Shown piece after piece: positions 51,380-60,557 of a stretch of DNA of 64,000 nt. Positions within the stretch are counted from its first letter, which is position 1. Every line of letters begins with the position of its first letter. The notes below the pieces were generated by a model. The model worked only from the letters and a program-made list of their open reading frames with translations, was not told the origin of the DNA and searched no databases. The translations under genes were made by a program, and so were the position numbers. Source of the stretch: DASYKT01 sp963718105 (GTDB lineage: Bacteria; Acidobacteriota; Blastocatellia; Pyrinomonadales; Pyrinomonadaceae); assembly GCA_963718105.1 (NCBI GenBank), contig OY970352.1, positions 2,852,001 through 2,916,000 of the forward strand, written 5' to 3'.

Positions 51380-52210
51380 TTACTTGACGGAGCCGCGAAA
51401 TGCGCCGGGCGTGAGTCCGGTAAAGCGTTTGAACACCCTGGTGAAATGACTTTGATCGGAAAAACCGGCCGAGTACGCTATCTCGGTAAGGGGCATTTCC
51501 CGGTCAAGCAGTAATTGGGAAGCGTGAGCTACGCGTTTTTTTTGCGTGTACTCTCCGATGGTTTGGTTATAGAACCGGCGAAATGTCGAAGCCAGGTGAA
51601 CGGGATGCACCTTTGCTTCGGCGGCCAATTCCTCGCAGGAAATATTCCCGGTAAATTCCTCGTTAAGCCGCTCAACCACACGCCGGAGCCATTTCGGGGC
51701 ACGTGTTTCAGCGGTCACATTTTTGCGCGTAAGATGGGCCAGCATCTCCAGCGTAATTCCTTCGGCAATCAGCGGCACGCAGACTTCCCCTTCCGCTACC
51801 TCATACCTGAGGCGCGAAGCCAGCCAGCTCAGCGAGCCGTTTTGCTCGAAGAGATGTTCGGGAATGCGTCTTTCATACTGAAATAATTTGTCCAGGCAAG
51901 TTCGTTCGATCTCGATAAAAAAGAAATGCGATCCGGCGGCGTCGATACTGTCTTCGTGCGAGATCTCAGGCCCGCGCCACAAAACGGTCATCGGAGAATA
52001 GGTGAATTTTTTTCCGCCGAACTTTTCCGAATACCCGCCTTTTAAGATCAATGTAAAAAACGCCAGTTCATGCGAATGTTCGGGGAGGCTGGCTTTTGTT
52101 TTGTAGACAGACTCAGAGATGACGGCTGAAGAGGTGTAGGACTTTTCCGACACGACCCCGAAATGCTCGCCGGCCTTGAGTTTGGATTCTTTTAATACGA
52201 TCGTGGCCAT
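51380..52210 (-). CDS. AraC-family transcriptional regulator
   Basis: I use the ATG at 52210 (MATIVLKESKLKAGEHFG), giving 276 residues. The N-terminal cupin-like sensor has LPEHSHELAFFTLILKGGYSEKFGGKKFTYSPMTVLWR, with a HSHE-type His pair that could bind a metal or ligand. The C-terminal double HTH is complete: GNISCEELAAEAKVHPVHLASTFRRFYNQTIGEYTQKKRVAHASQLLLDREMPLTEIAYSAGFSDQSHFTRVFKRFTGLTPGAFR. It probably activates genes for use of, or response to, a small molecule. No target operon is evident. Gene order is convergent with the aminotransferase gene. Confidence 0.92.
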   Translation of the reverse strand: MATIVLKESKLKAGEHFGVVSEKSYTSSAVISESVYKTKASLPEHSHELAFFTLILKGGYSEKFGGKKFTYSPMTVLWRGPEISHEDSIDAAGSHFFFIEIERTCLDKLFQYERRIPEHLFEQNGSLSWLASRLRYEVAEGEVCVPLIAEGITLEMLAHLTRKNVTAETRAPKWLRRVVERLNEEFTGNISCEELAAEAKVHPVHLASTFRRFYNQTIGEYTQKKRVAHASQLLLDREMPLTEIAYSAGFSDQSHFTRVFKRFTGLTPGAFRGSVK

Positions 52211-52336
52211 ATCGACAAAACCTAATACGGGCAGGAACAAAAGATGTTTCGTAACTATTAACGGCTTTGCCTATAAAGCCGAAGAAGTCATAGAGTTTAT
52301 GGGCAAAACAAGTTTGTTGGTAAATATTCGGCTTTA

Positions 52337-52450
52337 CTGGGAGCGCCGGTGTCCCGCCGGCAAGCGCGACTTGTTCGCGCTAACTCACATAAAATTAAAG
52401 GCTTTTCAGATCGCTGCGCGATCTTGCCGGCGGGACACCGGCGCTCCCAG
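52337..52450. repeat. Inverted REP pair, GGAGCGC family
   Basis: Left arm 52337-52361 with stem GCCGGTG/CGCCGGC (one G-U pair) and right arm 52426-52450. The spacer holds GATCGC-TGC-GCGATC (52409-52423). It is the main content of the 335-base gap 52211-52545. Outside it, TAACGGCTTTGCCT (52259) and AGGCAAAGCCGTTA (52519) form a further, wider inverted pair. Confidence 0.88.
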
Positions 52451-52545
52451 ATTTGCTGAATCATTAACTATCAACTCTATAAATATTAGCAGTTTATGGG
52501 CAAGTCCGATTTTAGAGGCAAAGCCGTTAAAAGTTAATAGTCGCA

Positions 52546-53310
52546 TCATCGTAAAACGGCCAGCATTTCCTCATGTATCAGCCCGTTGCTGGCGCAGAGC
52601 GGCGGCGAATAAATGTTAAAGACCGAGCCGTCATAACCGGTCAGGACCCCGCCGGCCTCTTCGATCAGCAACTTCCCGGCCGCCATGTCCCAGGGATTTA
52701 AGCCTTCTTCCCAGAAACCGTCAAAGCGCCCGCACGCCAGATAAGCCATATCAATGGCCGCCGAGCCGTCGCGCCGCACACCGCGGGCGTTTAAGAGAAA
52801 CCGTTTCAGGTGCTCGGCGAAATCCGGTTTTTCCATAAAGTTATAGGGAAAGCCTGTTACCACGAGCGCATCTTTAAGCTCTTCGGCAGCAGAGACGCTG
52901 ATCTTTTTGTTATTTAGCGTGGCGCCCTCGCCGCTTTCGGCGGCAAACATTTCGTCGCGCGTCGGGTCGTACGTCACGCCGACGACAATTTCGCCCTGAT
53001 GCTCGACCGCAATCGTAACGGCAAAACACGGGTAGCCGTGCGCGTAATTTGTCGTGCCGTCGAGCGGGTCAACGATCCACTTATGATCGCTGCCGCCTTC
53101 GATCACCACCGCATCGCCCGATTCTTCCGCCAAAATGGAATGTTTCGGATAGTAAGAACGAATACGCTCAAGAATAAGTTTTTCGGAAGCCAGATCGGCT
53201 TCGGTCACGAGATTGATGTCGCCTTTTTTTGAAATGGTGATCTTGCGGCCGAATTTTTCCAGCAATAACATTCCGGCGTCATGAGCGATCTGTTTGGCAA
53301 AATTGAGCAT
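52546..53310 (-). CDS. Inositol monophosphatase-family phosphatase (SuhB-like)
   Basis: The 254-residue protein has the complete Mg2+-dependent phosphatase site: LAEESG (Glu, near residue 71), WIVDPLDGTTNYAHGYP (DPLDGT, about 87-103) and the second motif WDMAAGKLLIEEAGG near 205-219. Family members hydrolyse myo-inositol-1-phosphate, and relatives act on histidinol phosphate, fructose-1,6-bisphosphate or PAP. SuhB of E. coli also acts in rRNA transcription antitermination. The length and motif order match IMPase, but the natural substrate is not decided here. It appears to be a single gene. Confidence 0.92.
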   Translation of the reverse strand: MLNFAKQIAHDAGMLLLEKFGRKITISKKGDINLVTEADLASEKLILERIRSYYPKHSILAEESGDAVVIEGGSDHKWIVDPLDGTTNYAHGYPCFAVTIAVEHQGEIVVGVTYDPTRDEMFAAESGEGATLNNKKISVSAAEELKDALVVTGFPYNFMEKPDFAEHLKRFLLNARGVRRDGSAAIDMAYLACGRFDGFWEEGLNPWDMAAGKLLIEEAGGVLTGYDGSVFNIYSPPLCASNGLIHEEMLAVLR

Positions 53311-53410
53311 AATTTGTTAATCGCTACTTTAGACTTTAGAAATTTAAGAATCAAGGTTCCGGCAAGCCCGCAGTGTCTAAGTTGTGGGGTTACTTTGTGG
53401 GATTGCCACT

Positions 53411-53489
53411 CGGAATAGATGATAACTGATAGATGACAGATGATAGATCGGATCTCTCAGTTATCAGCTATGATCTTTTATCTATTCCG
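53411..53489. repeat. Inverted repeat upstream of the propeller gene
   Basis: CGGAATAGATGATAACTG (53411-53428) faces CAGTTATC (53458) and ATCTATTCCG (53480-53489), with short GATAGATGACAGATGATAG repeats between. The rest of the 53311-53736 gap shows no gene. The propeller ribosome site (AAAGGAGA, 53724) is at its end. Confidence 0.65.
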
Positions 53490-53736
53490 AATGGTTATTT
53501 GACACAGCATCCACAGTTTTAAAACACTACCGGCCTGCTAATTAGCTGACGGCTTTGCTATAAATTTTCGGCTTCCGCCATTTTCTCTTGCGGCAAATTT
53601 TCTTTAGCTGTATTCTGCCGACCAAACCTATTCCCGCAGATCGCTTTTATTTTGCTTTTTAACGGCGCTTCGGTCTTGCACCGATCCTGTCGGGTGGAGG
53701 ATCGTCTTTAAAATTTGAACTAAAGGAGATCGGTTT

Positions 53737-56547
53737 ATGTCACGTTTTCCCACCGTGATCTGCCTTTCTGTGTCTCGAACTGTTTTCTTTCGCCTGATCG
53801 CGACAAGTCTGGCCGTATTATCTTTAATAATTCTCACGGCCCTTCTGAATGAGTTTGCCGTCCGGGCCGACACAGGCATAGGCGATGTTGCGGCGGGGTC
53901 CAGTCCAACTGCGGTTGCCGTAGATCCGATCACGAATAAGATATATATCGCCAATTTCGGAAGCAATAACGTCACAGTTATCAACGGGCCGGACAATACG
54001 ACAGCGGCCATCGCAACCGGCAGCGCCCCCGTCGCGATCGCGGTCAATCCGGTAACGAATAAGATCTATGTAGCCAACAGTGCCAGTAACGACGTAACTG
54101 TGATAGACGGCGCAAGCCAGGCAACAATGCAGGTCCCGGCAGGGACAAATCCCGGCGCCATTGCGGTCAACTCGACGACGAACAGGATCTATGTCGCAAA
54201 TTCAGGAAGTAACAATGTCACCGTCATCAATGGCGCCGATAATTCGACGACAACGGTGATCGCAGGTTTGGAGCCGCGCGCGATAGCGATCAATTCATCG
54301 ACCGGTCAAATCTACACAGCTAATTTTGGCAGCGACGATGTGACCGTCATCAATGGAACGGATAATTCAACGATGGTCATCGCCGCCGGCCTCTCTCCGT
54401 GTGCGCTCGCCGTAAATCCGGTTACGAATAAGATCTACGTAGCAAATAACGAAAGTAATAACGCAACTGTGATCGATGGCAGTGACAATTCAACGACAAC
54501 GATAGCTGCCGGCTCAAATCCCGTTAACCTGGCGGTCAATCCCGTCACAAACAAGATCTACATTGCCAATTCCGGCATCGATAATAACGTCACCGGGCAT
54601 AACAACGTCACCGTGATCGACGGCAGCGATAATTCGACAGCCGCGATCGCAACCGGTTCCGGCCCTCGCGATATCGCGATCAACGTGACCACAAATAAGA
54701 TCTACGTCGCCAACTCAGGCAGCGCGAATATTACTGTAATTAACGGCAGTGACCACTCGACAACGGAAGTGGCTGCCGGCACGCATCCCGAAGCGGTCGC
54801 GATCAATCCGATCACCAACAAACTCTATGCGGCCAACTCAGGCAGCAATAACGTGAGCGTCATCAGCGGCGATGATAATTTGGGAGTGAGTGTGGGTGTG
54901 GGCTCCGGCCCGGCCGCAATTGCCGTCAATCCCGTGACCAACAAGATCTATGTTGCCAATACCAACAGCGGCACTGTAACGATCATAGACGGAAGCAATA
55001 ACTCAACTGTGACCGTCACGGCCGGCCTGCTTCCCAACAGCCTGGCGGTCAACCCGATCACGAACAAGATCTATGTCAGTAATTTCGGCAGCGGTAATAT
55101 TACCGTGATCGATGGGCTCGATAATTCAACCGCCGCTATCCCGGCCGGTTCCGGCCCCGGCCCCATTGCGATAAATCCCGTAACTAACAAGATCTATGTG
55201 TCGAATGCCAACAGCCGCAATCTGACGGTGATCAATGGCGGCGATAATTCTACGATTACTCTGCCAATGGGCCTGGAACCTGGCGTAGTTGCGGTCAATC
55301 CGGTCACGAATAAGATCTATGCCGCTCTTCCTGAAGGTAACTTTGTCGTGGTGATAGACGGGAAAAATAACTCGGTATCGGGCTTTCCCGTTGACGGGAT
55401 CCCGGTCGCTATTGCGATCAACCCGCTAACGAACAGGATCTATATCTCTAATTTTGATCGTAACCATGTGACGGCAGTTAACGGTATCGATAATTCGGTG
55501 GAGACAATTGCAGTGGGAGCTTCACCACGGGCTATCGCTATTAATCCTCTGACAAACAAGATCTATGTAGGTAATTTCAGCGATAGCAGCGTTACTGTGA
55601 TCGACGGCCACGATAACTCGAGTGTCGTGGCCGCGCCGGGTTTTAAGCCTTACTCCATTGCAGTTAATTACGCCACAAATAAGATCTATGTCGCGCATCA
55701 AATCAACGGCATAGCGACGATCATCGACGGCACTAATAATTCAACATCGATTGCTTTCGCAGGACAGTCTCCTCAGATCGTTTCTATTAATCCGATAACG
55801 AATAGTATCTATATGCTGAGCCCGGCAGGCACCGTAAGAGTGATCACGCCGTCTCAGACACAGTCTCTTCCACTTAACACGGCCGTCACACCGCTGGAAG
55901 AAAATACGACGGGGAGTGCTGTTCCCAGGTTCACTTTTACGGCCAGCTCGGCTTATTCGCCGCTCGCAGCGCCGCCGCAGAATATTTATTTTCAGGTAGA
56001 TACTACCAACGGTGTTTGGACACGCGCGGCAAATATTGGCGGCACGGCAACGACACTGACCGCGAGAGCCTCGACAACAACATTGCAGCAGGGGCTGCAC
56101 ACGATCTATTTCTTTGCGTCGGACGGCTCGGATGCCACTACGTACAGCATTTTGCCGGGCGACTTATTGCGCGGCAAAGGTACTCTATTGACGGGAGTTA
56201 TCGCGCCGGAATCATCTTCGATAGCGTCCCCTGTTATGGGCGGCATCAATGCCTACCAATTTCTGGTCAAACTCGCGCCTACCGCGGCAGAGGTTTCGGT
56301 TTCCGGCCGGGTATTGATGCCAAATGGGAGCGGTTTAAGAAACGCGCGCGTCATTTTGATCGATGCGGCAGGCGTGTCAAGAACTGCGATCTCATCGTCG
56401 CTGGGTTATTACCGGTTCGATAATGTGAGAGCGGGTGAAACCTGCGTGTTGAACGTCTCTTCTAAAAGTTATCGGTTCACTCCGCAATTGATCAATGTTT
56501 TTGATGAGCTGACGAGTGTAGACTTTATTGCCGAAACTGGCAGATAG
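53737..56547 (+). CDS. Secreted YVTN beta-propeller repeat protein with C-terminal Ig-like/CarboxypepD domain
   Basis: The 936-residue protein has a signal or anchor segment (about 18-46) and then 16 consecutive repeats of about 41 residues (roughly 47-705) on the pattern AVNPVTNKIYVANSGSNNVTVINGxDNSTTTIAAGSxP. This is the YVTN/NHL-type propeller unit, enough for two seven-bladed or several smaller propellers. Repeat 6 carries an extra IDNNVTGHN insert. A linker and beta domain (about 715-840; YFQVDTTNGVWTRA, GLHTIYFFASDGSDATTYS) precedes a C-terminal carboxypeptidase regulatory-like domain (VSVSGRVLMPNGSGLRNARVILIDAAG...FDNVRAGE). It is a surface or extracellular protein, possibly for binding or adhesion. 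AAAGGAGA lies seven bases before the ATG. Confidence 0.88.
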   Translation: MSRFPTVICLSVSRTVFFRLIATSLAVLSLIILTALLNEFAVRADTGIGDVAAGSSPTAVAVDPITNKIYIANFGSNNVTVINGPDNTTAAIATGSAPVAIAVNPVTNKIYVANSASNDVTVIDGASQATMQVPAGTNPGAIAVNSTTNRIYVANSGSNNVTVINGADNSTTTVIAGLEPRAIAINSSTGQIYTANFGSDDVTVINGTDNSTMVIAAGLSPCALAVNPVTNKIYVANNESNNATVIDGSDNSTTTIAAGSNPVNLAVNPVTNKIYIANSGIDNNVTGHNNVTVIDGSDNSTAAIATGSGPRDIAINVTTNKIYVANSGSANITVINGSDHSTTEVAAGTHPEAVAINPITNKLYAANSGSNNVSVISGDDNLGVSVGVGSGPAAIAVNPVTNKIYVANTNSGTVTIIDGSNNSTVTVTAGLLPNSLAVNPITNKIYVSNFGSGNITVIDGLDNSTAAIPAGSGPGPIAINPVTNKIYVSNANSRNLTVINGGDNSTITLPMGLEPGVVAVNPVTNKIYAALPEGNFVVVIDGKNNSVSGFPVDGIPVAIAINPLTNRIYISNFDRNHVTAVNGIDNSVETIAVGASPRAIAINPLTNKIYVGNFSDSSVTVIDGHDNSSVVAAPGFKPYSIAVNYATNKIYVAHQINGIATIIDGTNNSTSIAFAGQSPQIVSINPITNSIYMLSPAGTVRVITPSQTQSLPLNTAVTPLEENTTGSAVPRFTFTASSAYSPLAAPPQNIYFQVDTTNGVWTRAANIGGTATTLTARASTTTLQQGLHTIYFFASDGSDATTYSILPGDLLRGKGTLLTGVIAPESSSIASPVMGGINAYQFLVKLAPTAAEVSVSGRVLMPNGSGLRNARVILIDAAGVSRTAISSSLGYYRFDNVRAGETCVLNVSSKSYRFTPQLINVFDELTSVDFIAETGR

Positions 56548-56577
56548 CGTTGCCTATAAATTGTTTGCCATTAATTA

Positions 56578-56629
56578 CACGAATAACACGAATTAAGAAT
56601 TCTTATTCGTGTTATTGGTGACATTCGTG
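56578..56629. repeat. ACACGAAT-type inverted repeat, copy 1
   Basis: ATAACACGAAT (56583-56593) is the exact reverse complement of ATTCGTGTTAT (56605-56615), with a further CACGAAT/ATTCGTG outside. It lies between convergent genes. A diverged copy is at 59191-59257. Confidence 0.75.
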
Positions 56630-56632
56630 CGC

Positions 56633-57928
56633 CTATTTCAAGATCGCGATGATCTCGGTTTGCATCGGGGTGGCGCTGATCGCGTCGTTTTCGGTGGTAA
56701 AAACATCGATCTCCGAACGCACGCCAAATTTGCCGGTCAGATATATTCCCGGCTCGATCGAAAAGCACGTGCGCGGCAAAACGCTGCGGGTATCCTTTGT
56801 TTCGAAATTGTCCATGTGGGTGCCGCTGCCGTGGACCTCTTCGCCGATGTTGTGTCCCGTGCGGTGGGTAAAATATTCTCCATAACCCGCTTTTTTGATC
56901 ACGGCGCGCGCCGCATCATCGACCTGGGCGCCGGTGATCGGTTTTTTATCACGCATCGCGGATCTCACAAAATTAAACGCGGCATCGCGGGCATCGCGCA
57001 CGATGTTCCAGATCTTGACATACTCTTCCGGGACCGTATCGCCCACATAGCCCATCCAGGTCAGGTCGGCCTGAGTAGCTTTCGGCTTTTTTAATTTCCC
57101 GACGATATCAAACAAAACCAGGTCGCCTTTTTTTATCCCGGCGCTTTTATCTTTTGAAGGGTCGTAATGCGGATTAGCGGTATTTACAGACACGGAAACA
57201 TTCCCGCCCCCTTGCACGCCTTCTTCGTCGAGCCGCCTGCTGATAAATTCCGCGATATCGTATTCGTTGACCGGGATATTTGTGTTTATCCGGCGCTTTA
57301 TTTCCGCAAACGCTTCCTGGATGACCTTATGCACCTTTTCATTTGCCTCTTTATGCATGGCAAACTGGTTGTCATTCCAGACGGCCTCGAACCGCTGGAT
57401 AAGGTCGCCGCTGGGAACAATATCGACGCCAAATCCGCGGATCAGTTCGATCGTTCCGGCATCGACACGGGCGATGTAAGGAATATTGCCCTCGGGCGAA
57501 TATTCCATCGCGATCCTGGGCTTTTTCCCGTGCGCGCCGGCCAACAGCGTGTCTTTAATATCTTTTTGCAAAACGTCCCAGGGAGCGTAAACCAGCTTTT
57601 TCCCCGGCAACTCATCGAGGCGCGCCTGCTCGATAGCATGAACGATCTTTACCGGTTCTCCGCTAGCGGGAACGTAATAGAACCAGCGCCTGCTGCTCGC
57701 CGTTCTGACGCGAAGTTTTAATATTCGCGCCGCCAGCGGATCGCTGCCGCGAAAGTCATAAAAAAGCCAGCCATCGAAGCCGGCATCTTTCAGGGCTTTT
57801 TGCACTGCGGTCAGATCGAACTTTTCGTCTGTAGAGGGTGTGGAGGCTGCGGGCGCGGTAGCTTGAGCTGAAACCTGCGCCGTAAAAACCAGTGCCAGCA
57901 GCGAAATGCCTAAAAATATTTTCTTCAT
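56633..57928 (-). CDS. Secreted M24 metallopeptidase (Xaa-Pro peptidase-like)
   Basis: The 431-residue protein has a signal peptide (IFLGISLLALVFTAQVSAQA). The N-terminal creatinase-like domain includes GWLFYDFRGSDPLAARILKLR. In the C-terminal pita-bread domain the five metal ligands are visible: Asp in GDLVLFDIVGK, Asp in TQADLTWMGYVG, His in HRTGHNIGEEVHG, Glu in CFSIEPGIYL and Glu in VRSEIDVF. Such enzymes remove N-terminal residues next to proline. Export suggests a periplasmic or secreted peptidase. Its ATG overlaps the stop of the esterase gene by one base, so the two are co-translated. Confidence 0.92.
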   Translation of the reverse strand: MKKIFLGISLLALVFTAQVSAQATAPAASTPSTDEKFDLTAVQKALKDAGFDGWLFYDFRGSDPLAARILKLRVRTASSRRWFYYVPASGEPVKIVHAIEQARLDELPGKKLVYAPWDVLQKDIKDTLLAGAHGKKPRIAMEYSPEGNIPYIARVDAGTIELIRGFGVDIVPSGDLIQRFEAVWNDNQFAMHKEANEKVHKVIQEAFAEIKRRINTNIPVNEYDIAEFISRRLDEEGVQGGGNVSVSVNTANPHYDPSKDKSAGIKKGDLVLFDIVGKLKKPKATQADLTWMGYVGDTVPEEYVKIWNIVRDARDAAFNFVRSAMRDKKPITGAQVDDAARAVIKKAGYGEYFTHRTGHNIGEEVHGSGTHMDNFETKDTRSVLPRTCFSIEPGIYLTGKFGVRSEIDVFTTENDAISATPMQTEIIAILK

Positions 57929-58842
57929 TATTTTTTAAAGAATTTATCGCTCAGTTTCAGAAACTCCTGGACCTCGGCGTCCCAAAAGGCCCAGTTATGG
58001 GCGCCGGGAAGCTGCCGGTACTCGTGCTTCACTCTTTTCTCCGTCAGCAGCTTCAGGAAGTTGTAATTCATGGGAAAGACCAGCATATCCTCTGTCCCGC
58101 ACGACACGTAAAGAAACGGCAGGCCTTTCAATTTTTCGGCCGGCATATCGCGAATTATGCGAAAATCGTCGTTGTCTTTACGGGCCTGGCTATCGTCCTC
58201 GCCAAAAACATTTTTTACGGAAATAAATTGCTTTGACGCGGCGGGCAGGTCCGTTATCCCGATCGCGCCGCTAAAAGAACCCGCCAAAATAAATTTATCC
58301 GGGTACTTCAAACCAAATTTGATCGCGCCATACCCGCCCATCGAAAGCCCGGCTATCGCCCGGTTAGCGCGGTCGGTTTTGGTATGAAATTTTTTGTCTA
58401 TTTCGGGAATGAGTTCTTCGACAATGTAGCTTTCGTACTTGTCGTCCGGTGCTGAGACGCTGTTTGAATACCAGCCGTCACCGCCCTCGGGTGTGACGAT
58501 GATGACATTGTATGCGGCGGCATACTGGGCGAGTTTTGTCCTTTCGGTCCAGTTATCAAAATGCCCGCCGAGGCCGTGGAGCAAATAAATTACCGGATAA
58601 AAAACCGTTTCGTTCGAGTTGCTGTAACTTACCGGCAGAACAACCCGGTAAGGCATCTCGCGCGCCATTAATTTGCTCTTCAGGCCGAGGGCCTGGACCG
58701 TCGCCGGCTGAAGCGCCACTTCTTTGGCCGCTTCTTTGGCGGGCTGAACCGCGGGTTTTGCGACTTGCGCAAAAGCGCCCGCCCAAAAGACCGCTGCCGT
58801 CAGCAATAACGCCCAAAAACTTTTCCGGATCTGCGTCTTCAT
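57928..58842 (-). CDS. Secreted esterase (EstA/esterase D, antigen 85-like)
   Basis: I use the ATG at 58842 (MKTQIRKSFWALLLTAAVFWAGAFAQ), which gives a clean signal peptide and 304 residues. Upstream codons overlap the zinc-ribbon gene and are not needed. The alpha/beta-hydrolase has YPVIYLLHGLGGHFDNW (oxyanion region), the nucleophile Ser in IAGLSMGGYGAIKF, Asp in SCGTEDMLVF and His in LPGAHNWAFWDAE. Family members hydrolyse small acyl esters such as S-formylglutathione, feruloyl or tributyrin esters. The substrate is unknown. It follows the zinc-ribbon gene by four bases and overlaps the peptidase gene. Confidence 0.9.
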   Translation of the reverse strand: MKTQIRKSFWALLLTAAVFWAGAFAQVAKPAVQPAKEAAKEVALQPATVQALGLKSKLMAREMPYRVVLPVSYSNSNETVFYPVIYLLHGLGGHFDNWTERTKLAQYAAAYNVIIVTPEGGDGWYSNSVSAPDDKYESYIVEELIPEIDKKFHTKTDRANRAIAGLSMGGYGAIKFGLKYPDKFILAGSFSGAIGITDLPAASKQFISVKNVFGEDDSQARKDNDDFRIIRDMPAEKLKGLPFLYVSCGTEDMLVFPMNYNFLKLLTEKRVKHEYRQLPGAHNWAFWDAEVQEFLKLSDKFFKK

Positions 58843-58846
58843 CTTT

Positions 58847-59134
58847 TTACCCGAACAACCTGCTAAACCAGCCGTCCGCGTCCTTTTGCGTGACCTGCGC
58901 CAGTTCGCCGGCATCGAGCCACACGCCGTGGCACTTGTTGCAGACATCGATCTTTACCCCATGGAAATCAGATTCGACGAGATTGCCGTCGCATTTCGGG
59001 CAGCTAAGCGCCGATGCTTCTTTCTGCTCGGACTCAAGTTTGGCTTTCATCTTCGCAACCAGTTCCTGCTCCTGGCGGCGAAAATATTCATCTTCCAGTG
59101 CCCGGCCGCGGTCTTCCAACTCAATTTTAGACAT
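58847..59134 (-). CDS. zf-TFIIB zinc-ribbon protein
   Basis: The 95-residue protein has a helical, charged N-terminal half (RRQEQELVAKMKAKLESEQKEA, probably coiled) and a C-terminal zinc ribbon: LSCPKCDGNLVESDFHGVKIDVCNKCHGVWLDAGELAQV. Two CxxC pairs are spaced 18 residues apart, as in the zf-TFIIB family. It ends WFSRLFG. The function of this family in bacteria is unknown; a nucleic-acid or protein-binding role is usually assumed. It is the first gene of a three-gene unit with the esterase and M24 peptidase. Confidence 0.85.
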   Translation of the reverse strand: MSKIELEDRGRALEDEYFRRQEQELVAKMKAKLESEQKEASALSCPKCDGNLVESDFHGVKIDVCNKCHGVWLDAGELAQVTQKDADGWFSRLFG

Positions 59135-59190
59135 ATTTATCTCCTTAAATTAAAACGTTATAAAAATTTTATAGCAAGATTTTAATATTA

Positions 59191-59257
59191 GCCACCAATT
59201 ACACAAATAACACGAATTAAAAAATTCTTTATTCGTGCTATTTGTGACATTCGTGGC
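59191..59257. repeat. ACACGAAT-type inverted repeat, copy 2
   Basis: CACAAATAACACGAAT (59202-59217) faces ATTCGTGCTATTTGTG (59231-59246) with one mismatch, followed by GACATTCGTGGC. It is similar in plan and sequence to 56578-56629, but both arms differ by a matched change (CGAAT to CAAAT outside), so pairing is kept. Confidence 0.75.
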
Positions 59258-59320
59258 CGTACCAGTGACTTATAGATACGCTATTAATAATGAATAATTA
59301 ATTGCCCTTGGCCGGGCAAT

Positions 59321-60241
59321 TTAGAGTTCGACTTCGTCGTGATTTCTCACGGAGCGTACTCGCTGGCGGGCCTTTTTGACGCGGCGGATGGTATTACGGC
59401 GAAGGGAGTTAGACATATTGCGCAGCGGATGCCATTCCACTTTATCAAAGGGCAGCACCTCGCTCTTGGCGTCTTTCAGACGGCGGGTAATGAACGCCAG
59501 CGAGATCATCGCGATATTGAATACCGCGCCGGTGAACAGCACGAGCCAGCCCGGCGCTAATCCTACCGCGGAGCGGCGCATCAATTCATCCACCCACGCC
59601 TTACTGAAATCGATCGGCCACGGATGCAGATATATTTTTAAAGACCAGCTCAAACCGAGCAGCACAAATATCCAGATGTAATTACTGCGCAGGCGTTTGC
59701 CGATGGCTTCCCAATCGGTGATGGTGAAATGCGGCGTCAGCAGATCGGCGGCGATGTGTTCCGCCCACTCTTTGTCGGGCGGGATCATCTGGTGCGAAAG
59801 CATCGGCGCAAAATATCCGGTCTCGAGCACGCGCACGCGGTTTGCCCAAACTTCGTAATAACGATAACGGCGCGCTTCCATAAAAAGAAAGATCGCTACC
59901 AGTATCGTATTGATCGGAATGGCAAAATGCGGGCTGTCGGGCGAGCTGAAAACGAATGAAAGCGTTGCGCCGGTGGTAATGACCGCCCAGTTAGTTGTCG
60001 TATCGAGCCGGGTGCGCCAGACGTTGGACCGCTGGATCTCGCCGCGGTAAAAATGCACCATGGCCGTGTTGAATTCCGGGGGCGAAAGCTTTTGTGCGAG
60101 CGCTATCGGATCGGCGGGAGTTGGTTTTTGACGCGCCTGTACCTCTTCAGCAAGGCTGGAAATGCTCCGTCTATCTGAAACCGTCTGAATTTTTGGGTCG
60201 GCCGCTTCGACCTCCGCCGACGACCGAACATCTTGTTTCAT
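59321..60241 (-). CDS. DUF2270 integral membrane protein
   Basis: The 306-residue protein has a hydrophilic N-terminus (about 1-60), then PPEFNTAMVHFYRGEIQRSNVWRTRLDTTTNWAVITTGATLSF, the signature opening of DUF2270. Four membrane helices follow: WAVITTGATLSFVF, AIPINTILVAIFLFM, YIWIFVLLGLSWSLKIYL and GWLVLFTGAVFNIAMISLAFI. The cytoplasmic loop MEARRYRYYEVWANRVRVLE is conserved in the family. The C-terminal tail is basic (RRNTIRRVKKARQRVRS). Function is unknown. It appears to be a single gene, divergent from tadA with an inverted repeat in between. Confidence 0.88.
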   Translation of the reverse strand: MKQDVRSSAEVEAADPKIQTVSDRRSISSLAEEVQARQKPTPADPIALAQKLSPPEFNTAMVHFYRGEIQRSNVWRTRLDTTTNWAVITTGATLSFVFSSPDSPHFAIPINTILVAIFLFMEARRYRYYEVWANRVRVLETGYFAPMLSHQMIPPDKEWAEHIAADLLTPHFTITDWEAIGKRLRSNYIWIFVLLGLSWSLKIYLHPWPIDFSKAWVDELMRRSAVGLAPGWLVLFTGAVFNIAMISLAFITRRLKDAKSEVLPFDKVEWHPLRNMSNSLRRNTIRRVKKARQRVRSVRNHDEVEL

Positions 60242-60394
60242 AATAAGTTGGAAATACCGAAAAGAGGATCTCTCTTTTGCAAGGGGCGTCAGTTCTTAAC
60301 TAATGATTTAACATTTTAATGTGATTTCTGCAAGAAATATCGGGAAAAGGTAAATGGATCAGTTGAAATTCTAAAAAGAAAACCGAGGCTCTTC

Positions 60395-60505
60395 CTGGGA
60401 GCGCAGGCATCTTGCCTGCAAGATCGCGCAGCGATCTGATTTCTTATTTTATGTCCATTTAGCACGGACAAGCCGTGCTTGCAGGCAAGATGCCTGCGCT
60501 CCCAG
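60395..60505. repeat. Inverted REP pair, GGAGCGC family, in a divergent promoter gap
   Basis: Left arm 60395-60419 with stem GCAGGCA/TGCCTGC, right arm 60481-60505. The spacer contains AGATCGC-GCA-GCGATCT (60421-60437) and AGCACGG..CCGTGCT. It lies between the starts of the DUF2270 gene and tadA in the 316-base gap 60242-60557; the remainder of that gap shows no gene. Confidence 0.9.
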
Positions 60506-60557
60506 GTTTACGGGCCTGTTTTACCGTTTTGCATTCGAATAAGTTAAAATCACTCGA

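Noticed and set aside
53628..53736. Cyclic-di-GMP or other riboswitch in the propeller-gene leader
   Set aside because: Only a short GC hairpin around 53660-53690 is seen; no conserved riboswitch core could be matched.
53880..55860. Regularly spaced repeats that might suggest a CRISPR array
   Set aside because: The spacing (about 123 bases) is codon-periodic and encodes YVTN propeller repeats in one long frame; there are no cas genes.
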